A stretch of DNA of 64,000 nt from Bacillus kexueae (GCF_022809095.1 NZ_JALAZE010000001.1:744001-808000); one strand, 5' to 3'; positions 1-9,864 are shown, counted from the first letter of the stretch. The notes: generated by a model not told the origin, from the letters alone. A program made the numbers and translations.

Positions 1-32
1 ACTTTATTGAATTTAAACTTTCTGTAACAATT
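1..32 (+). repeat. Terminator-abutting dispersed element, copy 1 (right end only)
   Basis: This is the right-hand tail of the dispersed element described at 26599-26900. It runs into the window from the left and ends in the conserved TTTCTGTAACAA just before the aceA terminator. Confidence 0.8.
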
Positions 33-37
33 AAATA

Positions 38-63
38 GAGCCAATCCCGATTCGGATTGGCTC
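38..63 (-). terminator. Terminator of aceB-aceA
   Basis: A 10-bp perfect stem (GAGCCAATCC / GGATTGGCTC) with a short loop lies just after the aceA stop codon. On the minus strand it is followed by a weak T-rich run that merges with element copy 1. Confidence 0.85.
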
Positions 64-80
64 CCCTGTGTGCGCTGTTA

Positions 81-1361
81 TTAACTTGTAAATTGTTCGG
101 TTTCGGTTGACCCTTTTAATGCGGTTGTGGAGGACGTTCCACCACTAATGACTTGCGCGACTTCATCGAAATACCCCGTGCCAACCTCGCGTTGATGACG
201 TGTAGCAGTGTATCCGTACGTTTCAGAACTGAATTCTGCTTGTTGAAGCTCGGAATAGGCCGCCATTCCGGCTTCTTTGTATTTACGGGCAAGTTCAAAC
301 ATACTGTAGTTTAATGCATGGAAGCCCGCTAAAGTAACGAATTGGAATTTATAACCGAATTTCGCGATTTCTTTTTGGAAGTTGGCGATTGTTTGATCAT
401 CGAGCTTCTTCTTCCAGTTAAATGACGGCGAACAATTGTAAGCAAGTAGTTTGCCAGGGAACTTTTCGTGAATCGCTTCAGCGAATTGACGCGCTTGCTC
501 AAGGTTCGGCTCAGACGTCTCGCACCATATTAAGTCGGCATAAGGTGCGTACGCTAACCCTCTAGCAATCGCTTGGTCAAGCCCTGCCTTCGTTCGATAG
601 AAACCTTCCGGCGTGCGCTCGCCTGTAATAAACGGTCGGTCTCGCTCATCGATGTCACTCGTAATTAAATCTGCCGCGTCTGCATCTGTTCGAGCAATAA
701 TTACGGTTGGGACCCCCATCACATCAGCTGCAAGTCTTGCGGACACTAAATTCCGAATCGCCGTTTGCGTTGGAAGCAACACTTTTCCACCTAGATGACC
801 ACATTTTTTCTCCGACGATAGCTGGTCTTCGAAATGAACGGCCGCTGCTCCTGACTCAATCATACCTTTCATTAATTCAAATACATTTAATTGCCCGCCA
901 AATCCCGCTTCTGCATCCGCCACGATTGGAACGAAGAAATCGATATCCTCCCGCCCCTCCATATGGTGAATTTGATCGGCACGTTGCAGCGCTTGGTTGA
1001 TTCGTTTTACGACGTGCGGAACACTGTTAGCTGGATATAAGCTTTGGTCCGGGTACATTTGACCAGCTAAATTGGCATCGGCTGCCACTTGCCATCCACT
1101 TAAATAAATTGCTTTTAAACCAGCCTTTACTTGTTGAACTGCTTGATTTCCCGTCAACGCCCCGAGCGCATGAATGTAATCCTCAGTATGCAAGCCATTC
1201 CAAAACTTTTCCGCTCCCCGTTTCGCTAATGTATATTCAATATCGATTGAGCCCCGTAATTTGATTACTTCTTCTGCTGAATAAGGTCGTGTAACCCCTT
1301 TCCATCTTTCATCCATTTCCCAGCTTTCTTGTAACGCTTTTACTCTTTCTTCATTTCTCAT
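81..1361 (-). CDS. aceA: Isocitrate lyase
   Basis: Cleaves isocitrate to glyoxylate and succinate in the cytosol, the first step of the glyoxylate shunt, which allows growth on acetate or fatty acids. The 426-residue length is typical of the bacterial short form. The family signature KKCGH is present at residues 185-189, with the catalytic cysteine at 187. An AAGGGAG ribosome site lies 7 bases before the ATG. The gene is second in an operon behind aceB (18 bases apart), so both shunt enzymes are co-expressed. B. subtilis 168 lacks the shunt, so this is one of the clearest differences from that species. Confidence 0.98.
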   Translation of the reverse strand: MRNEERVKALQESWEMDERWKGVTRPYSAEEVIKLRGSIDIEYTLAKRGAEKFWNGLHTEDYIHALGALTGNQAVQQVKAGLKAIYLSGWQVAADANLAGQMYPDQSLYPANSVPHVVKRINQALQRADQIHHMEGREDIDFFVPIVADAEAGFGGQLNVFELMKGMIESGAAAVHFEDQLSSEKKCGHLGGKVLLPTQTAIRNLVSARLAADVMGVPTVIIARTDADAADLITSDIDERDRPFITGERTPEGFYRTKAGLDQAIARGLAYAPYADLIWCETSEPNLEQARQFAEAIHEKFPGKLLAYNCSPSFNWKKKLDDQTIANFQKEIAKFGYKFQFVTLAGFHALNYSMFELARKYKEAGMAAYSELQQAEFSSETYGYTATRHQREVGTGYFDEVAQVISGGTSSTTALKGSTETEQFTS

Positions 1362-1379
1362 ATTAATCTCCCTTTCTAT

Positions 1380-2966
1380 TTAAAGTTTTTCATAGCCTGG
1401 TAATGTTAAAAAGTCGGCAAACTCATCAGAACGAACGAGTTCATCAAATAATTGCACCGCTTCGTCAAAACGATTGGCGTTGTATGCATCTTCTCCGATT
1501 TCTCGTAAAATCTTTTCCACTTCTTCTTCCTTCATTGCTCCATATAGCTCAAACGTTACTTTACGCCCATCCTCCAAGACACCTTTTGGATGACGAATCC
1601 ATTGCCATACTTGTGCTCTAGAGATTTCGGCCGTTGCCGCATCTTCCATTAAGTGATGAATCGGGGCAGCCCCTCTTCCACTTAACCAAGAGGCAATGTA
1701 ACGAATGCCTACTTCAATGTTTGTGCGCAATCCTTTTTCCGTAATCGTTCCATTTGGCACTTCTAGCAATTGGTCAGATGTAATCGTCAAGTCTTCTAAT
1801 TTTTTATCAATCTGATTGCTTGTCGGCATATATCGGTCGAATACTTCTTTTGCTACTGGAACTAGCCCTGGGTGGGCAACCCACGTTCCATCATGCCCAT
1901 CCTTTGCTTCTCTTTCTTTATCTTGGCGAACTTTTTCGAATGCTGCTTCGTTCTTTTTCGGATCATTCTTTACCGGTATTTGAGCTGCCATCCCGCCGAT
2001 AGCGGGTGCTTGTCGCTTATGACACGTTTGAATGACTAAACGGGAATAAGCTCTCATAAATGGAACGGTCATCGTCACTTGTGAGCGATCTGGTAATATG
2101 ACATCGTCATGCTCACGCATCTTTTTCAAGTAGCTAAAAATATAGTCCCATCGCCCACAATTTAAACCAGCAGAATGCTCTTTTAATTCGTACAAAATCT
2201 CATCCATCTCAAAAGCGGCTAAAATCGTTTCAATGAGCACCGTTGCTTTAATCGTTCCTCGTGTAATTCCGAGCTCATCTTGTGCAAAGCAAAATACTTC
2301 ATTCCACCATCTCGCCTCTAAATGACTCTCTAATTTCGGTAAGTAAAAGTAAGGTCCGCTCCCTTTTTCAATCAATGTTTTGGCATTATGGAAGAAATAT
2401 AAGCCGAAATCCATTAAACAACCGGACATTCTTTTTCCATCTATGAAAATATGTTTCTCTTCCAAATGAATTCCACGCGGCCGAACGATGAGGGTTGCGA
2501 TCTTATCTTGTAAGCGATAGACTTTGCCACTCTCGTTATCAAACTGAATCGTTCGATTGACAGCATCCCGTAAGTTGATTTGTCCATCGACGACATTTTC
2601 CCACGTTGGCGCGGTGGCATCTTCAAAACATGCCATAAACAATTGCGCACCCGAATTTAACGCATTGATGACCATTTTTCGGTCAACGGGTCCCGTAATT
2701 TCTACTCGACGGTCTTCTAAATCTTTTGGTAGTGGTGCAATGGTCCAGTTCCCTTCCCGAATAAACGTCGTCTCTTCTAAAAAGGATGGCTTCTCTCCTT
2801 TATTGAGACGTTTTTGCTTTTCCTCCCGTATTTTTAACAGTTCTCGTCTACGAGATCCAAAGGCACGCTCAAGTTTAGCGATAAAGTTGAGAGCTTCGGG
2901 TGTTAATATTGCTTCGTACGCATCCTTCATCGGACCGACGATTTGAATATTCGTCGTCGTTTCCAT
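1380..2966 (-). CDS. aceB: Malate synthase A
   Basis: Condenses glyoxylate with acetyl-CoA to form malate, the second glyoxylate-shunt enzyme. About 528 residues, the usual length of the malate synthase A class. It contains the family segments RPRGxH near residue 165, CGRWDY near residue 270 and the DGTWVAHPGL block near residue 360. The ribosome site AAAGGTGG touches an upstream ATG at 2972 and stands 6 bases from the ATG at 2966. The second ATG is therefore preferred; the longer form would add two residues. It is the first gene of aceB-aceA. Confidence 0.97.
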   Translation of the reverse strand: METTTNIQIVGPMKDAYEAILTPEALNFIAKLERAFGSRRRELLKIREEKQKRLNKGEKPSFLEETTFIREGNWTIAPLPKDLEDRRVEITGPVDRKMVINALNSGAQLFMACFEDATAPTWENVVDGQINLRDAVNRTIQFDNESGKVYRLQDKIATLIVRPRGIHLEEKHIFIDGKRMSGCLMDFGLYFFHNAKTLIEKGSGPYFYLPKLESHLEARWWNEVFCFAQDELGITRGTIKATVLIETILAAFEMDEILYELKEHSAGLNCGRWDYIFSYLKKMREHDDVILPDRSQVTMTVPFMRAYSRLVIQTCHKRQAPAIGGMAAQIPVKNDPKKNEAAFEKVRQDKEREAKDGHDGTWVAHPGLVPVAKEVFDRYMPTSNQIDKKLEDLTITSDQLLEVPNGTITEKGLRTNIEVGIRYIASWLSGRGAAPIHHLMEDAATAEISRAQVWQWIRHPKGVLEDGRKVTFELYGAMKEEEVEKILREIGEDAYNANRFDEAVQLFDELVRSDEFADFLTLPGYEKL

Positions 2967-2998
2967 CTCCATCCACCTTTCTTTCGTTGTTATAATAC

Positions 2999-3011
2999 AG
3001 ATTATTAATCT
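2999..3011. promoter_or_regulatory. Possible operator in the aceB promoter region
   Basis: A 13-base palindrome (AGATTA-T-TAATCT) lies in the AT-rich DNA 33 bases upstream of aceB. A regulator could bind here, but none is identified. No convincing catabolite-response element was seen. From about 3050 to 3290 nothing recognisable is present. Confidence 0.3.
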
Positions 3012-3291
3012 TTGATATTAATATATAACAGAAGATTAGGAAATGAAATACTTTTTAGAAAATTTAACCTATTTGATTTCTTATCGACTTTCATAAGTTT
3101 TCGTTAAGACCTCTTCTACTACAAGATTATTGTGTTTACCTATCAGTTTTTCACTCTGGATCAACTTGACTAGAGAATAGGGCGACATCCACACTGAGAA
3201 AAGGAAAACAGTAAATGATACGAGCAGATATTAACTAATTGCCAGCCGTTAGGTTCCTTTGTAACTACAACAATCTATGTGAATACAGACA

Positions 3292-3536
3292 ATAAGAAAC
3301 ATACATGATTTTACACTCACACCCCGGACATGAAAATTTATTCTCCCCGGGGTTTCCTTTCTACCATCTACCTATCATGATTGCTCATTCAGCTCATAGG
3401 TAATTTTTATTTTCACAGAAAAAGCGCATAGCGCAGGGCCGAAGCGACCCGAGCTGCTAGTGCTTGGAGCTAGACACCAAAAAACGGTAAAGAGAATCCT
3501 TTAACACTTTATTGAACTTAAACTTTCTGTAACAAT
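3292..3536 (+). repeat. Terminator-abutting dispersed element, copy 2 (module A + shortened B)
   Basis: Begins with module A (ATAAGAAACATACATGA, then a CCCCGG/CCGGGG hairpin) and continues into a shortened module B ending GGAGCTAGACACC, the TTGAACTTAAACTTTCTG tract and TAACAATAAA. It fills the 3' flank between aceB and yhfN and stops at the yhfN terminator. Confidence 0.85.
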
Positions 3537-3540
3537 AAAA

Positions 3541-3566
3541 AAAGAGTCCATTAAATTGGACTCTTA
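3541..3566 (-). terminator. Terminator of yhfN
   Basis: A 9-bp stem (AAGAGTCCA / TGGACTCTT) with a 6-base loop. On the minus strand it is followed by seven Ts that pass directly into the right end of element copy 2. Confidence 0.9.
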
Positions 3567-3579
3567 GGTTAAAACGTGT

Positions 3580-4839
3580 TTATTCTGTTTCCTCTTGTTG
3601 TTGAATATAGATGATTCGTTCCATCAAAGTCGGGTGGCCATAGCGAAAGATTTTGACTAGAGCTGGCGGGTTCACTTCACTTAGTCCGTATTTGGACAGA
3701 TGTTGGAATGTTTGAACCGCAGCATCAGCATCCTCTGTCATCTCGATCGCATATAAGTCCGCTTTCTTCTCTTGAACACGGGACACCATATTCGTAAGAG
3801 GACTTGATGCAAACGAAAGCATTCCGATAATCATGAGTAACAATGGCAATGAAGCGAGGTCACGAATACTCTTCACTTGCAGTCGAGGTCCCCATTTACG
3901 AACGGCAACGTCCATAATTCGACTGATGAGGAACAAGCCCACAAATGAAAGGACTAAATACCCGCCAACGCCAATATAAATATGCTTCATAACATAATGT
4001 CCCATCTCATGCGCCATGATAAATAAAATTTCATCTTCGTCCAGTTTTTGTAGTGTTGTATCCCATAACACGATGCGTGAATTCGATCCGATCCCAGTTA
4101 CGTACGCATTTAAAGCATTCGTTTTTGAAGACATATTGACTTCGTATACATGTTCAGCTGGGATATTTGCTTCATCGGCAAGGGACAAAATTTTCTCTTC
4201 CAATTGTTTGTCCGTCAACGGATAAAAATCATTATATAACGGATCAATAACGACCGGCTGTATAAACATGAGAAATAATGTAAACGGAACGGATAATAGC
4301 CATGCATACAGCCACCAACGTTTTTGAAACTTCCGAATTAAAGCATACAAGACGATGACAACAATCGCCATGATTAAGTAATTGACAAGAAAGTCTGTCA
4401 CTTCATCGCGAATCCACCCAGAGGCTGATTGGGTCGTAATTTGATAATCTTTTGAAACTTGGTAACTAAACCATTCAAGCGGCAAGGTGACAACTGTCAC
4501 CAATAACGAAAGCCAAAAGAAGTATAGCGCACTTTGAACGAATGAAATCTTCGTTGCACTTTCCGCCCACTGTTGAAACTTTTTAGACAACCCAATGCAA
4601 AGGATGACAAAGAAAATAAACCATTCAAGCGGAATGGATAAGAAGAATAAGAAGTTTTTGATTCGGGAGTAATCTTGTGATAAAAGAATTTCCCTTCCAT
4701 TCATAAATGTATTCGGGTCAACAGCTGTCCCCTTTAACTCATGTGGTATGACTGAATTGGAAAAATAAAATAAATACCAGTAGATGAATAAACCATATAA
4801 AAAATATAAGACGACCGATGCCGTGAGCCATTTTCTCAT
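3580..4839 (-). CDS. yhfN: Integral-membrane M48 (Ste24-type) zinc metalloprotease
   Basis: A 419-residue polytopic membrane protease of the CAAX-protease/Ste24 branch of M48. Zinc motif HEMGH is at residues 277-281, and the third ligand glutamate lies in EKKAD near residue 358. The NALNAYVTGIG block before the active site is family-typical. About seven hydrophobic helices surround the catalytic domain. It starts at an ATG behind AGGAGGG. B. subtilis carries yhfN beside lcfB and lplJ, and the same neighbours occur here. The function in Bacillus is not established; membrane protein quality control is an inference. Confidence 0.9.
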   Translation of the reverse strand: MRKWLTASVVLYFLYGLFIYWYLFYFSNSVIPHELKGTAVDPNTFMNGREILLSQDYSRIKNFLFFLSIPLEWFIFFVILCIGLSKKFQQWAESATKISFVQSALYFFWLSLLVTVVTLPLEWFSYQVSKDYQITTQSASGWIRDEVTDFLVNYLIMAIVVIVLYALIRKFQKRWWLYAWLLSVPFTLFLMFIQPVVIDPLYNDFYPLTDKQLEEKILSLADEANIPAEHVYEVNMSSKTNALNAYVTGIGSNSRIVLWDTTLQKLDEDEILFIMAHEMGHYVMKHIYIGVGGYLVLSFVGLFLISRIMDVAVRKWGPRLQVKSIRDLASLPLLLMIIGMLSFASSPLTNMVSRVQEKKADLYAIEMTEDADAAVQTFQHLSKYGLSEVNPPALVKIFRYGHPTLMERIIYIQQQEETE

Positions 4840-4945
4840 GAACTGTTCCCTCCTGTCGTAGACTCTCTTTAACAGTTTAGTTCAATGCTTGTCATTCTAG
4901 AACAACTAGTCCAGAGAAAATAGATTTTTTATCTATAAAATTCCA

Positions 4946-5251
4946 CTAAAATAGGAGGCTGTATATACATAATACACCGATCGATGTTAAGACGACGACT
5001 ATGGCATTCGCTCCAAAGTAAGCTACGACCGCTGCAGTTATCGCCCCAATTACCCCAAACATGATGTCTTCTTGTATAAAGAAGACTGCGGGAACGATTA
5101 ACGCGCCCAATGTTGCAAACGGTACATTTCGCAACACATTTTGCCAAAATGAAGGCAGTTCAATGTTTTGAAAAACGAGAAACGGAAGCATTCGAGGAAT
5201 ATAAGTCACCACTGCCATCCCGAAAATAATCAGCATCATTTCTTTACTCAC
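4946..5251 (-). CDS. azlD: Branched-chain amino acid exporter small subunit AzlD
   Basis: A 101-residue protein with three to four hydrophobic helices. AzlD-family proteins work with AzlC in efflux of branched-chain amino acids and toxic analogues such as azaleucine. It starts at a GTG behind GGAGAG and overlaps the end of azlC by 8 bases, which indicates translational coupling. The YIPRMLPF segment near residue 17 is typical of the family. Confidence 0.92.
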   Translation of the reverse strand: MSKEMMLIIFGMAVVTYIPRMLPFLVFQNIELPSFWQNVLRNVPFATLGALIVPAVFFIQEDIMFGVIGAITAAVVAYFGANAIVVVLTSIGVLCIYSLLF

Positions 5252-5972
5252 TGTCAGTCTCTCCTTCCTTCAACCGTGTCCAAAGAATCTCAACGAAAAT
5301 GGAAGATAAAAGAGTTGAAGCAACGATGGCCCATCCAGCTGAAAGCAAATTGGTTAAAACGAAAACAGAGTTTAATACAGCGGCAAAAGCAGCTAACACA
5401 AACACTTTACGCTGTCGTTTCATTGAAGGTACAAGTAAACCAATGAATAGGGCATACAGGGCAATCGCCATGCTTTCTTGAAGAACGACTGGAAGACGAA
5501 CGCCGACAAGGTGCCCCACTCCAGAGTTAATTACCCAGCTCGCATACGAAACAACGATAATGCCCCCTAAATAAGAAGCGGACACATCGCCCTTTTTCAC
5601 CGATGCGACCGTGAAAGTTTCATCAGTAATACCGAAGCTGTAAAAAAATCGTGCCAGTTTTGAAGAAGGTTCCATCTTTTCATTCAGTGATGCCGACATT
5701 AAAAAGTGCCGTATATTCACAATGAACGTTGTCAAAATAATTTCAAACGCTCCAACACTAGCAGCTAAAAAGCTTAACGAAATGTATTGCGATGCGCCGG
5801 CAAAAACAAACATACTCATAAAAATCGTTTCCATTAACGTTAGGCCTGTTTGTTCTGCTAATAACCCGAAAGTTAAGGCGACAGGAAAATAACCGATAGC
5901 AATGGTTAATCCAGCCTGTAACCCAAGACGAAACTCCGATTTCCCCTTCATTGATACAGTTTGCGTATACAT
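5244..5972 (-). CDS. azlC: Branched-chain amino acid exporter large subunit AzlC
   Basis: A 242-residue membrane permease with about six helices and the AzlC-family segments GYFPVALTFG near residue 27 and FAGASQYISLSF near residue 58. It starts at an ATG behind AAAGGAG. It lies between a regulator gene 16 bases upstream and azlD, so regulator-azlC-azlD form one operon. In B. subtilis the equivalent operon is controlled by the Lrp-type AzlB; here a different regulator class occupies that position. Confidence 0.95.
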   Translation of the reverse strand: MYTQTVSMKGKSEFRLGLQAGLTIAIGYFPVALTFGLLAEQTGLTLMETIFMSMFVFAGASQYISLSFLAASVGAFEIILTTFIVNIRHFLMSASLNEKMEPSSKLARFFYSFGITDETFTVASVKKGDVSASYLGGIIVVSYASWVINSGVGHLVGVRLPVVLQESMAIALYALFIGLLVPSMKRQRKVFVLAAFAAVLNSVFVLTNLLSAGWAIVASTLLSSIFVEILWTRLKEGETDSE

Positions 5973-5988
5973 TGATTGAACTCCTTTC

Positions 5989-6546
5989 CTACAATTCTGG
6001 ATAATAAATCATGACGGTAAGCTTGACCATTGAATCACTCTTGTTTTCGTATGCATGAGGAACATCCGCAGGAAACCGAACCGCTTGCCCCTTAGAAAGA
6101 CGATACTCAACATCATTAACTGAAAGGACTAGCTCCCCGCTTTCAACGACTATGTATTCCTCGACCCCTTTCATATGAGCTTCTGCTTTATGAATATAAA
6201 GCGAGTCGATCGTAACGGTATACATTTCAAATTGTTTGCCCGGTTCAAACGGAAAGACCGAATACACTTTATAGGCTCCATTTTCATCAACAACTGGATG
6301 TTGATTTTGAGCATTTACAACCGTTACTGACTGCTCCTCTTCTTTCATTAAGGAAGAAAAAGAAATTTTAAGCCCTTTCGCAATTTTCCACAATGTGGAG
6401 ACCGTTGGGTTGGATTCGTTCCGCTCTATCTGACCGAGCATCGCTTTACTGACTCCCGTTAATTCAGCAGTTTTTTCTAAACTTAACCCTTTTTCTTTAC
6501 GAATTTTCAATAAATTTTTGGCAATTGTTTTTTGTACAACATCCAT
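5989..6546 (-). CDS. XRE-cupin transcriptional regulator of azlCD
   Basis: A 185-residue protein with an N-terminal XRE helix-turn-helix (about residues 10-64) and a C-terminal cupin-2 barrel (about 110-178). Such regulators sense small molecules through the cupin and often control the adjacent transporter. It is the first gene of an operon with azlCD, so local control by amino acid or analogue is inferred. Starts at an ATG after GGGGTGAGG. Divergent from the sensor kinase gene. Confidence 0.9.
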   Translation of the reverse strand: MDVVQKTIAKNLLKIRKEKGLSLEKTAELTGVSKAMLGQIERNESNPTVSTLWKIAKGLKISFSSLMKEEEQSVTVVNAQNQHPVVDENGAYKVYSVFPFEPGKQFEMYTVTIDSLYIHKAEAHMKGVEEYIVVESGELVLSVNDVEYRLSKGQAVRFPADVPHAYENKSDSMVKLTVMIYYPEL

Positions 6547-6571
6547 CTACCTCACCCCTATAGATTCCATC

Positions 6572-6704
6572 ATAACATACAAAAAGATGCTATAACATCC
6601 ATCAAGTGCAAAAAATTGTTAAAGATAAGGAGGTAATAGGTACGCTCATCGGAAAACTTGTGATATGATGTGATACGGAATACTTCATTCATCTTGTATG
6701 TTAT
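6572..6704. promoter_or_regulatory. Divergent control region with repeated ATAACAT
   Basis: The 170-base gap between the XRE-cupin gene and the sensor kinase carries the heptamer ATAACAT at 6572-6578 and 6592-6598, and inverted (ATGTTAT) at 6698-6704. The copies lie near both divergent start regions, so the XRE-cupin protein may bind them. No direct evidence of binding exists. Confidence 0.35.
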
Positions 6705-6716
6705 AGGAGTTATCAC

Positions 6717-7994
6717 ATGTTACTCGATCTTTTAAAGCCTTTAATCGTGAATTATATGATCATTATCTCATTTACGGTCAGTATTAATTTATTTTTTCCT
6801 TTTAAACGAAACAAGCCTACAAGTTTAAGAGAAAAATGGATTTATTCGATCATTGGCTCCATCGCAGCCATTTTGTGTATGTTTTATCCTATTGAGGTAT
6901 TGTGGGATACGAATTTTGATTTACGAATGGTCATCATCGTTGCACTCACCTTATATCGAGGATTTTGGGTCGGGTTTCTCACGTTTTCATTTGTGTCCGT
7001 TGTACGCTATCTTATCGGCGGTCAATTTTTCATACCTGGCATTCTTATTAACTTTATCGCCTTTTTGGCCGCAATGCTGTTTAGACAACGTTTTATTCAT
7101 GGCCATCATCAATTTCGAGTCTTAATTATGATTTTCTCGGTCTTTACGACCCTATCGATCTTGACTCTTGAATGGTTTGTACCTGCCTTAGACAGATACT
7201 TTTATTTAATCTATTTCTCGGTCTTTTTATCCTCATTAATTGCACTCATATATACCATTGAGAAATTAATGAGCATTAACCAACAAATTGATGAAACGGT
7301 TTATATTGAGAATTTAAAGACCGTGAGCCATATGGCTGCGGCATTTGCCCATGAAATTCGAAATCCGTTAACAACTGTTCGTGGGTTTGTTCAATACTTG
7401 AGCTCCAATAATCGACACGAAGAGCTCCCTCAATATTCACAGTTAATTATTGATGAGCTCGACCGTACAAACGAAATCATTTCGGATTTCTTATCCTTAA
7501 CGAAGCCAGGCGATTCAGTACGGGAAAAAGTAATTGTTGAAAAAGTGATTCAAGATACCGTGAACTTAATGAAACCGACAGCCCAACTAAAGAACATTCA
7601 GATGGTCGCCCAACTCTCGAAAGCGCATCAAGTAAACGTTGATGGAAAATTGTTAAAACAGGCTTTGTTAAATATATTAAAAAACGCAATAGAAGCGATT
7701 GAAAATAAACAAATGGGTTCCGATGGACGGATTTACATTACGACGCTTTCTTTATCCAATCAAAAAGTTGCCATTCTCATTGAGGATAATGGCATCGGCT
7801 TAACAGAAGAGGAATTAAAGCGCATCGGACTTCCTTATTACACAACAAAATCAAAAGGAACCGGGTTAGGAACACTTATTATGAACAAATTAATCCGAGA
7901 CCTCGGTGGAACGGTCCATTACTATAGTCAAAAAAATCAATGGACGAGAGTAGAAATTACCTTTCCACTTGCACCGGAAAAGGATGCTGAATAA
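6717..7994 (+). CDS. Orphan membrane sensor histidine kinase, KinB-like
   Basis: A 425-residue kinase. The N-terminal ~185 residues form about six helices resembling the 5TM-LYT sensor domain of sporulation kinase KinB. It has a HisKA domain with phospho-acceptor His212 in AHEIRNPLTT and a HATPase domain with N box (LLNILKNAIEAI), G1 (EDNGIGL) and G2 (GTGLG). No response regulator gene is adjacent, as with Bacillus phosphorelay kinases. A role in feeding the Spo0A relay is inferred only. Starts at an ATG after AGGAG. Confidence 0.88.
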   Translation: MLLDLLKPLIVNYMIIISFTVSINLFFPFKRNKPTSLREKWIYSIIGSIAAILCMFYPIEVLWDTNFDLRMVIIVALTLYRGFWVGFLTFSFVSVVRYLIGGQFFIPGILINFIAFLAAMLFRQRFIHGHHQFRVLIMIFSVFTTLSILTLEWFVPALDRYFYLIYFSVFLSSLIALIYTIEKLMSINQQIDETVYIENLKTVSHMAAAFAHEIRNPLTTVRGFVQYLSSNNRHEELPQYSQLIIDELDRTNEIISDFLSLTKPGDSVREKVIVEKVIQDTVNLMKPTAQLKNIQMVAQLSKAHQVNVDGKLLKQALLNILKNAIEAIENKQMGSDGRIYITTLSLSNQKVAILIEDNGIGLTEEELKRIGLPYYTTKSKGTGLGTLIMNKLIRDLGGTVHYYSQKNQWTRVEITFPLAPEKDAE

Positions 7995-7998
7995 CATG

Positions 7999-8033
7999 AA
8001 AAGGTCACAGGAATTGATCCTGCGACCTTTTTT
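7999..8033. terminator. Bidirectional terminator (kinase / ABC operon)
   Basis: Stem AAAGGTCACAGGA / TCCTGCGACCTTT with flanking A and T runs. It ends the kinase gene on the plus strand and probably the convergent ABC operon on the minus strand. Confidence 0.9.
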
Positions 8034-8043
8034 CATTTCCTTG

Positions 8044-8832
8044 CTAGCCAAGTAAAGTACGATCCGATACAGTACCATTAATTTTTGCGAATTCTTCCAT
8101 TAACTGCGGAATGGTTAACGCGCTTTTTTCTTTTTCTTTCGCTTGGAATATGATACTTCCGCGATTCATCATTATCAGACGGTTTCCTAAATCAATGGCT
8201 TGTTGCATGTTATGAGTAATCATTATCGTCGTTAACTGATATTCTTCAATAAACTGCTTTGTTAGACGAAGAATTACTTCTGCCCGAGCAGGGTCCAGCG
8301 CAGCTGTATGCTCGTCTAGCAACAATACTTTCGGTTTCGTAAACGTTGCCATTAAGAGGGAAAGTGCTTGCCGTTCGCCTCCTGAAAGAAGGCCCACTTT
8401 TGCCCCTAAACGATTTTCAAGTCCTAAGCCAAGCATAGATAGCTGCTCTTTAAACATTTCTCTTCGCTTATTGGATACACCTTTAATCAATTTTCGTGGA
8501 TGAACTCGTCCGTAAGCAATGGCTAAGTTCTCTTCGATGGTTAGAGTAGGAGCCGTTCCCGCAAGTGGATTTTGAAATACACGCCCAATGAAACGTGCCC
8601 GCTTGTATTCCGGCATTGTTGTCATATTTTTTCCATCAATCCACACTTCCCCATCATCGGGAATGAGCTTTCCTGCGATGATGTTTAATAAAGTGGATTT
8701 CCCGGCACCGTTACTCCCAATGACTGTAATGAAGTCACCGTTATTCACAGACAAATCCACCTGATTTAATGCAATCTTTTCATCGACAGATCCTTCATTA
8801 AAAACTTTATAAATCCCGTTTAATTCAAGCAA
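8044..8832 (-). CDS. ABC transporter ATP-binding protein (TrpXYZ-like)
   Basis: ATPase of an importer with Walker A GSNGAGKST, signature LSGGERQAL and Walker B VLLLDEH. The reading frame is open further upstream, but that part overlaps the permease gene. The most likely start is the TTG at 8832, behind GGTG and overlapping the permease stop, giving about 263 residues; GTG codons at 8841 and 8844 are alternatives. Energises uptake with the permease and the binding protein encoded just upstream. Confidence 0.9.
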   Translation of the reverse strand: MLELNGIYKVFNEGSVDEKIALNQVDLSVNNGDFITVIGSNGAGKSTLLNIIAGKLIPDDGEVWIDGKNMTTMPEYKRARFIGRVFQNPLAGTAPTLTIEENLAIAYGRVHPRKLIKGVSNKRREMFKEQLSMLGLGLENRLGAKVGLLSGGERQALSLLMATFTKPKVLLLDEHTAALDPARAEVILRLTKQFIEEYQLTTIMITHNMQQAIDLGNRLIMMNRGSIIFQAKEKEKSALTIPQLMEEFAKINGTVSDRTLLG

Positions 8833-9796
8833 TTTCTTCACCACGCTTTTTCGCCAAAACTTCTTTCCGTCTTTCAAGCTTCTTTTTTCGCTCCCGCTTT
8901 CGGTCGAGAAATCTCGGCACGATTAATGACAATATGACAATGCACGCCGTAATCAACTTTAAATCGCCCGTTTCAAAGAAATTAAAACGAAGCGCAAACG
9001 CCACGATTAAGCGATACAAAATAGCACCGATAATGACCGCTAACGTTGCACGGATAATCGTTTTATTCCCGACAACCGCTTCACCAATGATGACCGAAGC
9101 AAGACCGATAATAATCATTCCAATTCCCATACCAATGTCACTAAAGCCGTTGTATTGCGCAATTAACGCACCTGATAAAGCAACGAGCGCATTGGATAGT
9201 CCAAGTCCTACCATTTTCAACCCATCTGTATTAGCTGAGAAGCTTTGAATCATTTCAACGTTATCACCAACTGCTCGTAATGCTAAACCAACTTCTGTTT
9301 TCAAAAAAGAATCGAGCAGCCATTTCAATACTATTACGAGAAGTAACATGGATAAAATGACCGTCCATGTTCGAGGAGAAAACGAAAACATGGATTCCAA
9401 CGTTTGGTCGAACGAGGCAAATTGAGTTGATAGTTTTGTAAACAGCGTTTCCTCCGATAAGAGAGGTACGTTGGATCTCCCCATGATTCGGAGATTAATG
9501 GAATACAGTGCAATCATCATTAAAATCCCCGAAAGAAGAGGATTAATATTCCCTTTCGTATGAAGCAATCCTGTAAATAGTCCTGCAACAAAGCCAGCGA
9601 GCATAGCGACTACAGTGGCGATGATCGGATGAAATCCATTGACAATCAGGATTGCACAAACCGCCGCACCCGTCACAAAACTCCCGTCAACAGTCAAATC
9701 AGGAAAATCTAATATACGAAACGTTAAATAAACACCAAGCGCCATTATGGCATATATAAGACCAGACTCTAAAGAACCAAAAATTGCAATGGACAT
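8825..9796 (-). CDS. ABC transporter permease (TrpY-like, branched-chain type fold)
   Basis: About 323 residues with eight to nine membrane helices, of the BPD_transp_2 (LivH-like) family found with PF04392 binding proteins. The ATG at 9796 is preferred over the upstream in-frame start at 9859 because AAGGGTG precedes it at the proper distance. The basic C-terminus (RKRERKKKLERRKE) is cytoplasmic. Middle gene of a three-gene importer operon. Confidence 0.9.
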   Translation of the reverse strand: MSIAIFGSLESGLIYAIMALGVYLTFRILDFPDLTVDGSFVTGAAVCAILIVNGFHPIIATVVAMLAGFVAGLFTGLLHTKGNINPLLSGILMMIALYSINLRIMGRSNVPLLSEETLFTKLSTQFASFDQTLESMFSFSPRTWTVILSMLLLVIVLKWLLDSFLKTEVGLALRAVGDNVEMIQSFSANTDGLKMVGLGLSNALVALSGALIAQYNGFSDIGMGIGMIIIGLASVIIGEAVVGNKTIIRATLAVIIGAILYRLIVAFALRFNFFETGDLKLITACIVILSLIVPRFLDRKRERKKKLERRKEVLAKKRGEEIA

Positions 9797-9864
9797 GACG
9801 ACACCCTTCCACAAAAAAGATCGGGCCCCAACATTGGCTTTTTCCAATGTCGGACCCATGTATG

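Noticed and set aside
2557-2946. Plus-strand 129-residue frame antisense to aceB
   Set aside because: It lies wholly inside the strongly supported aceB gene and is its antisense shadow.
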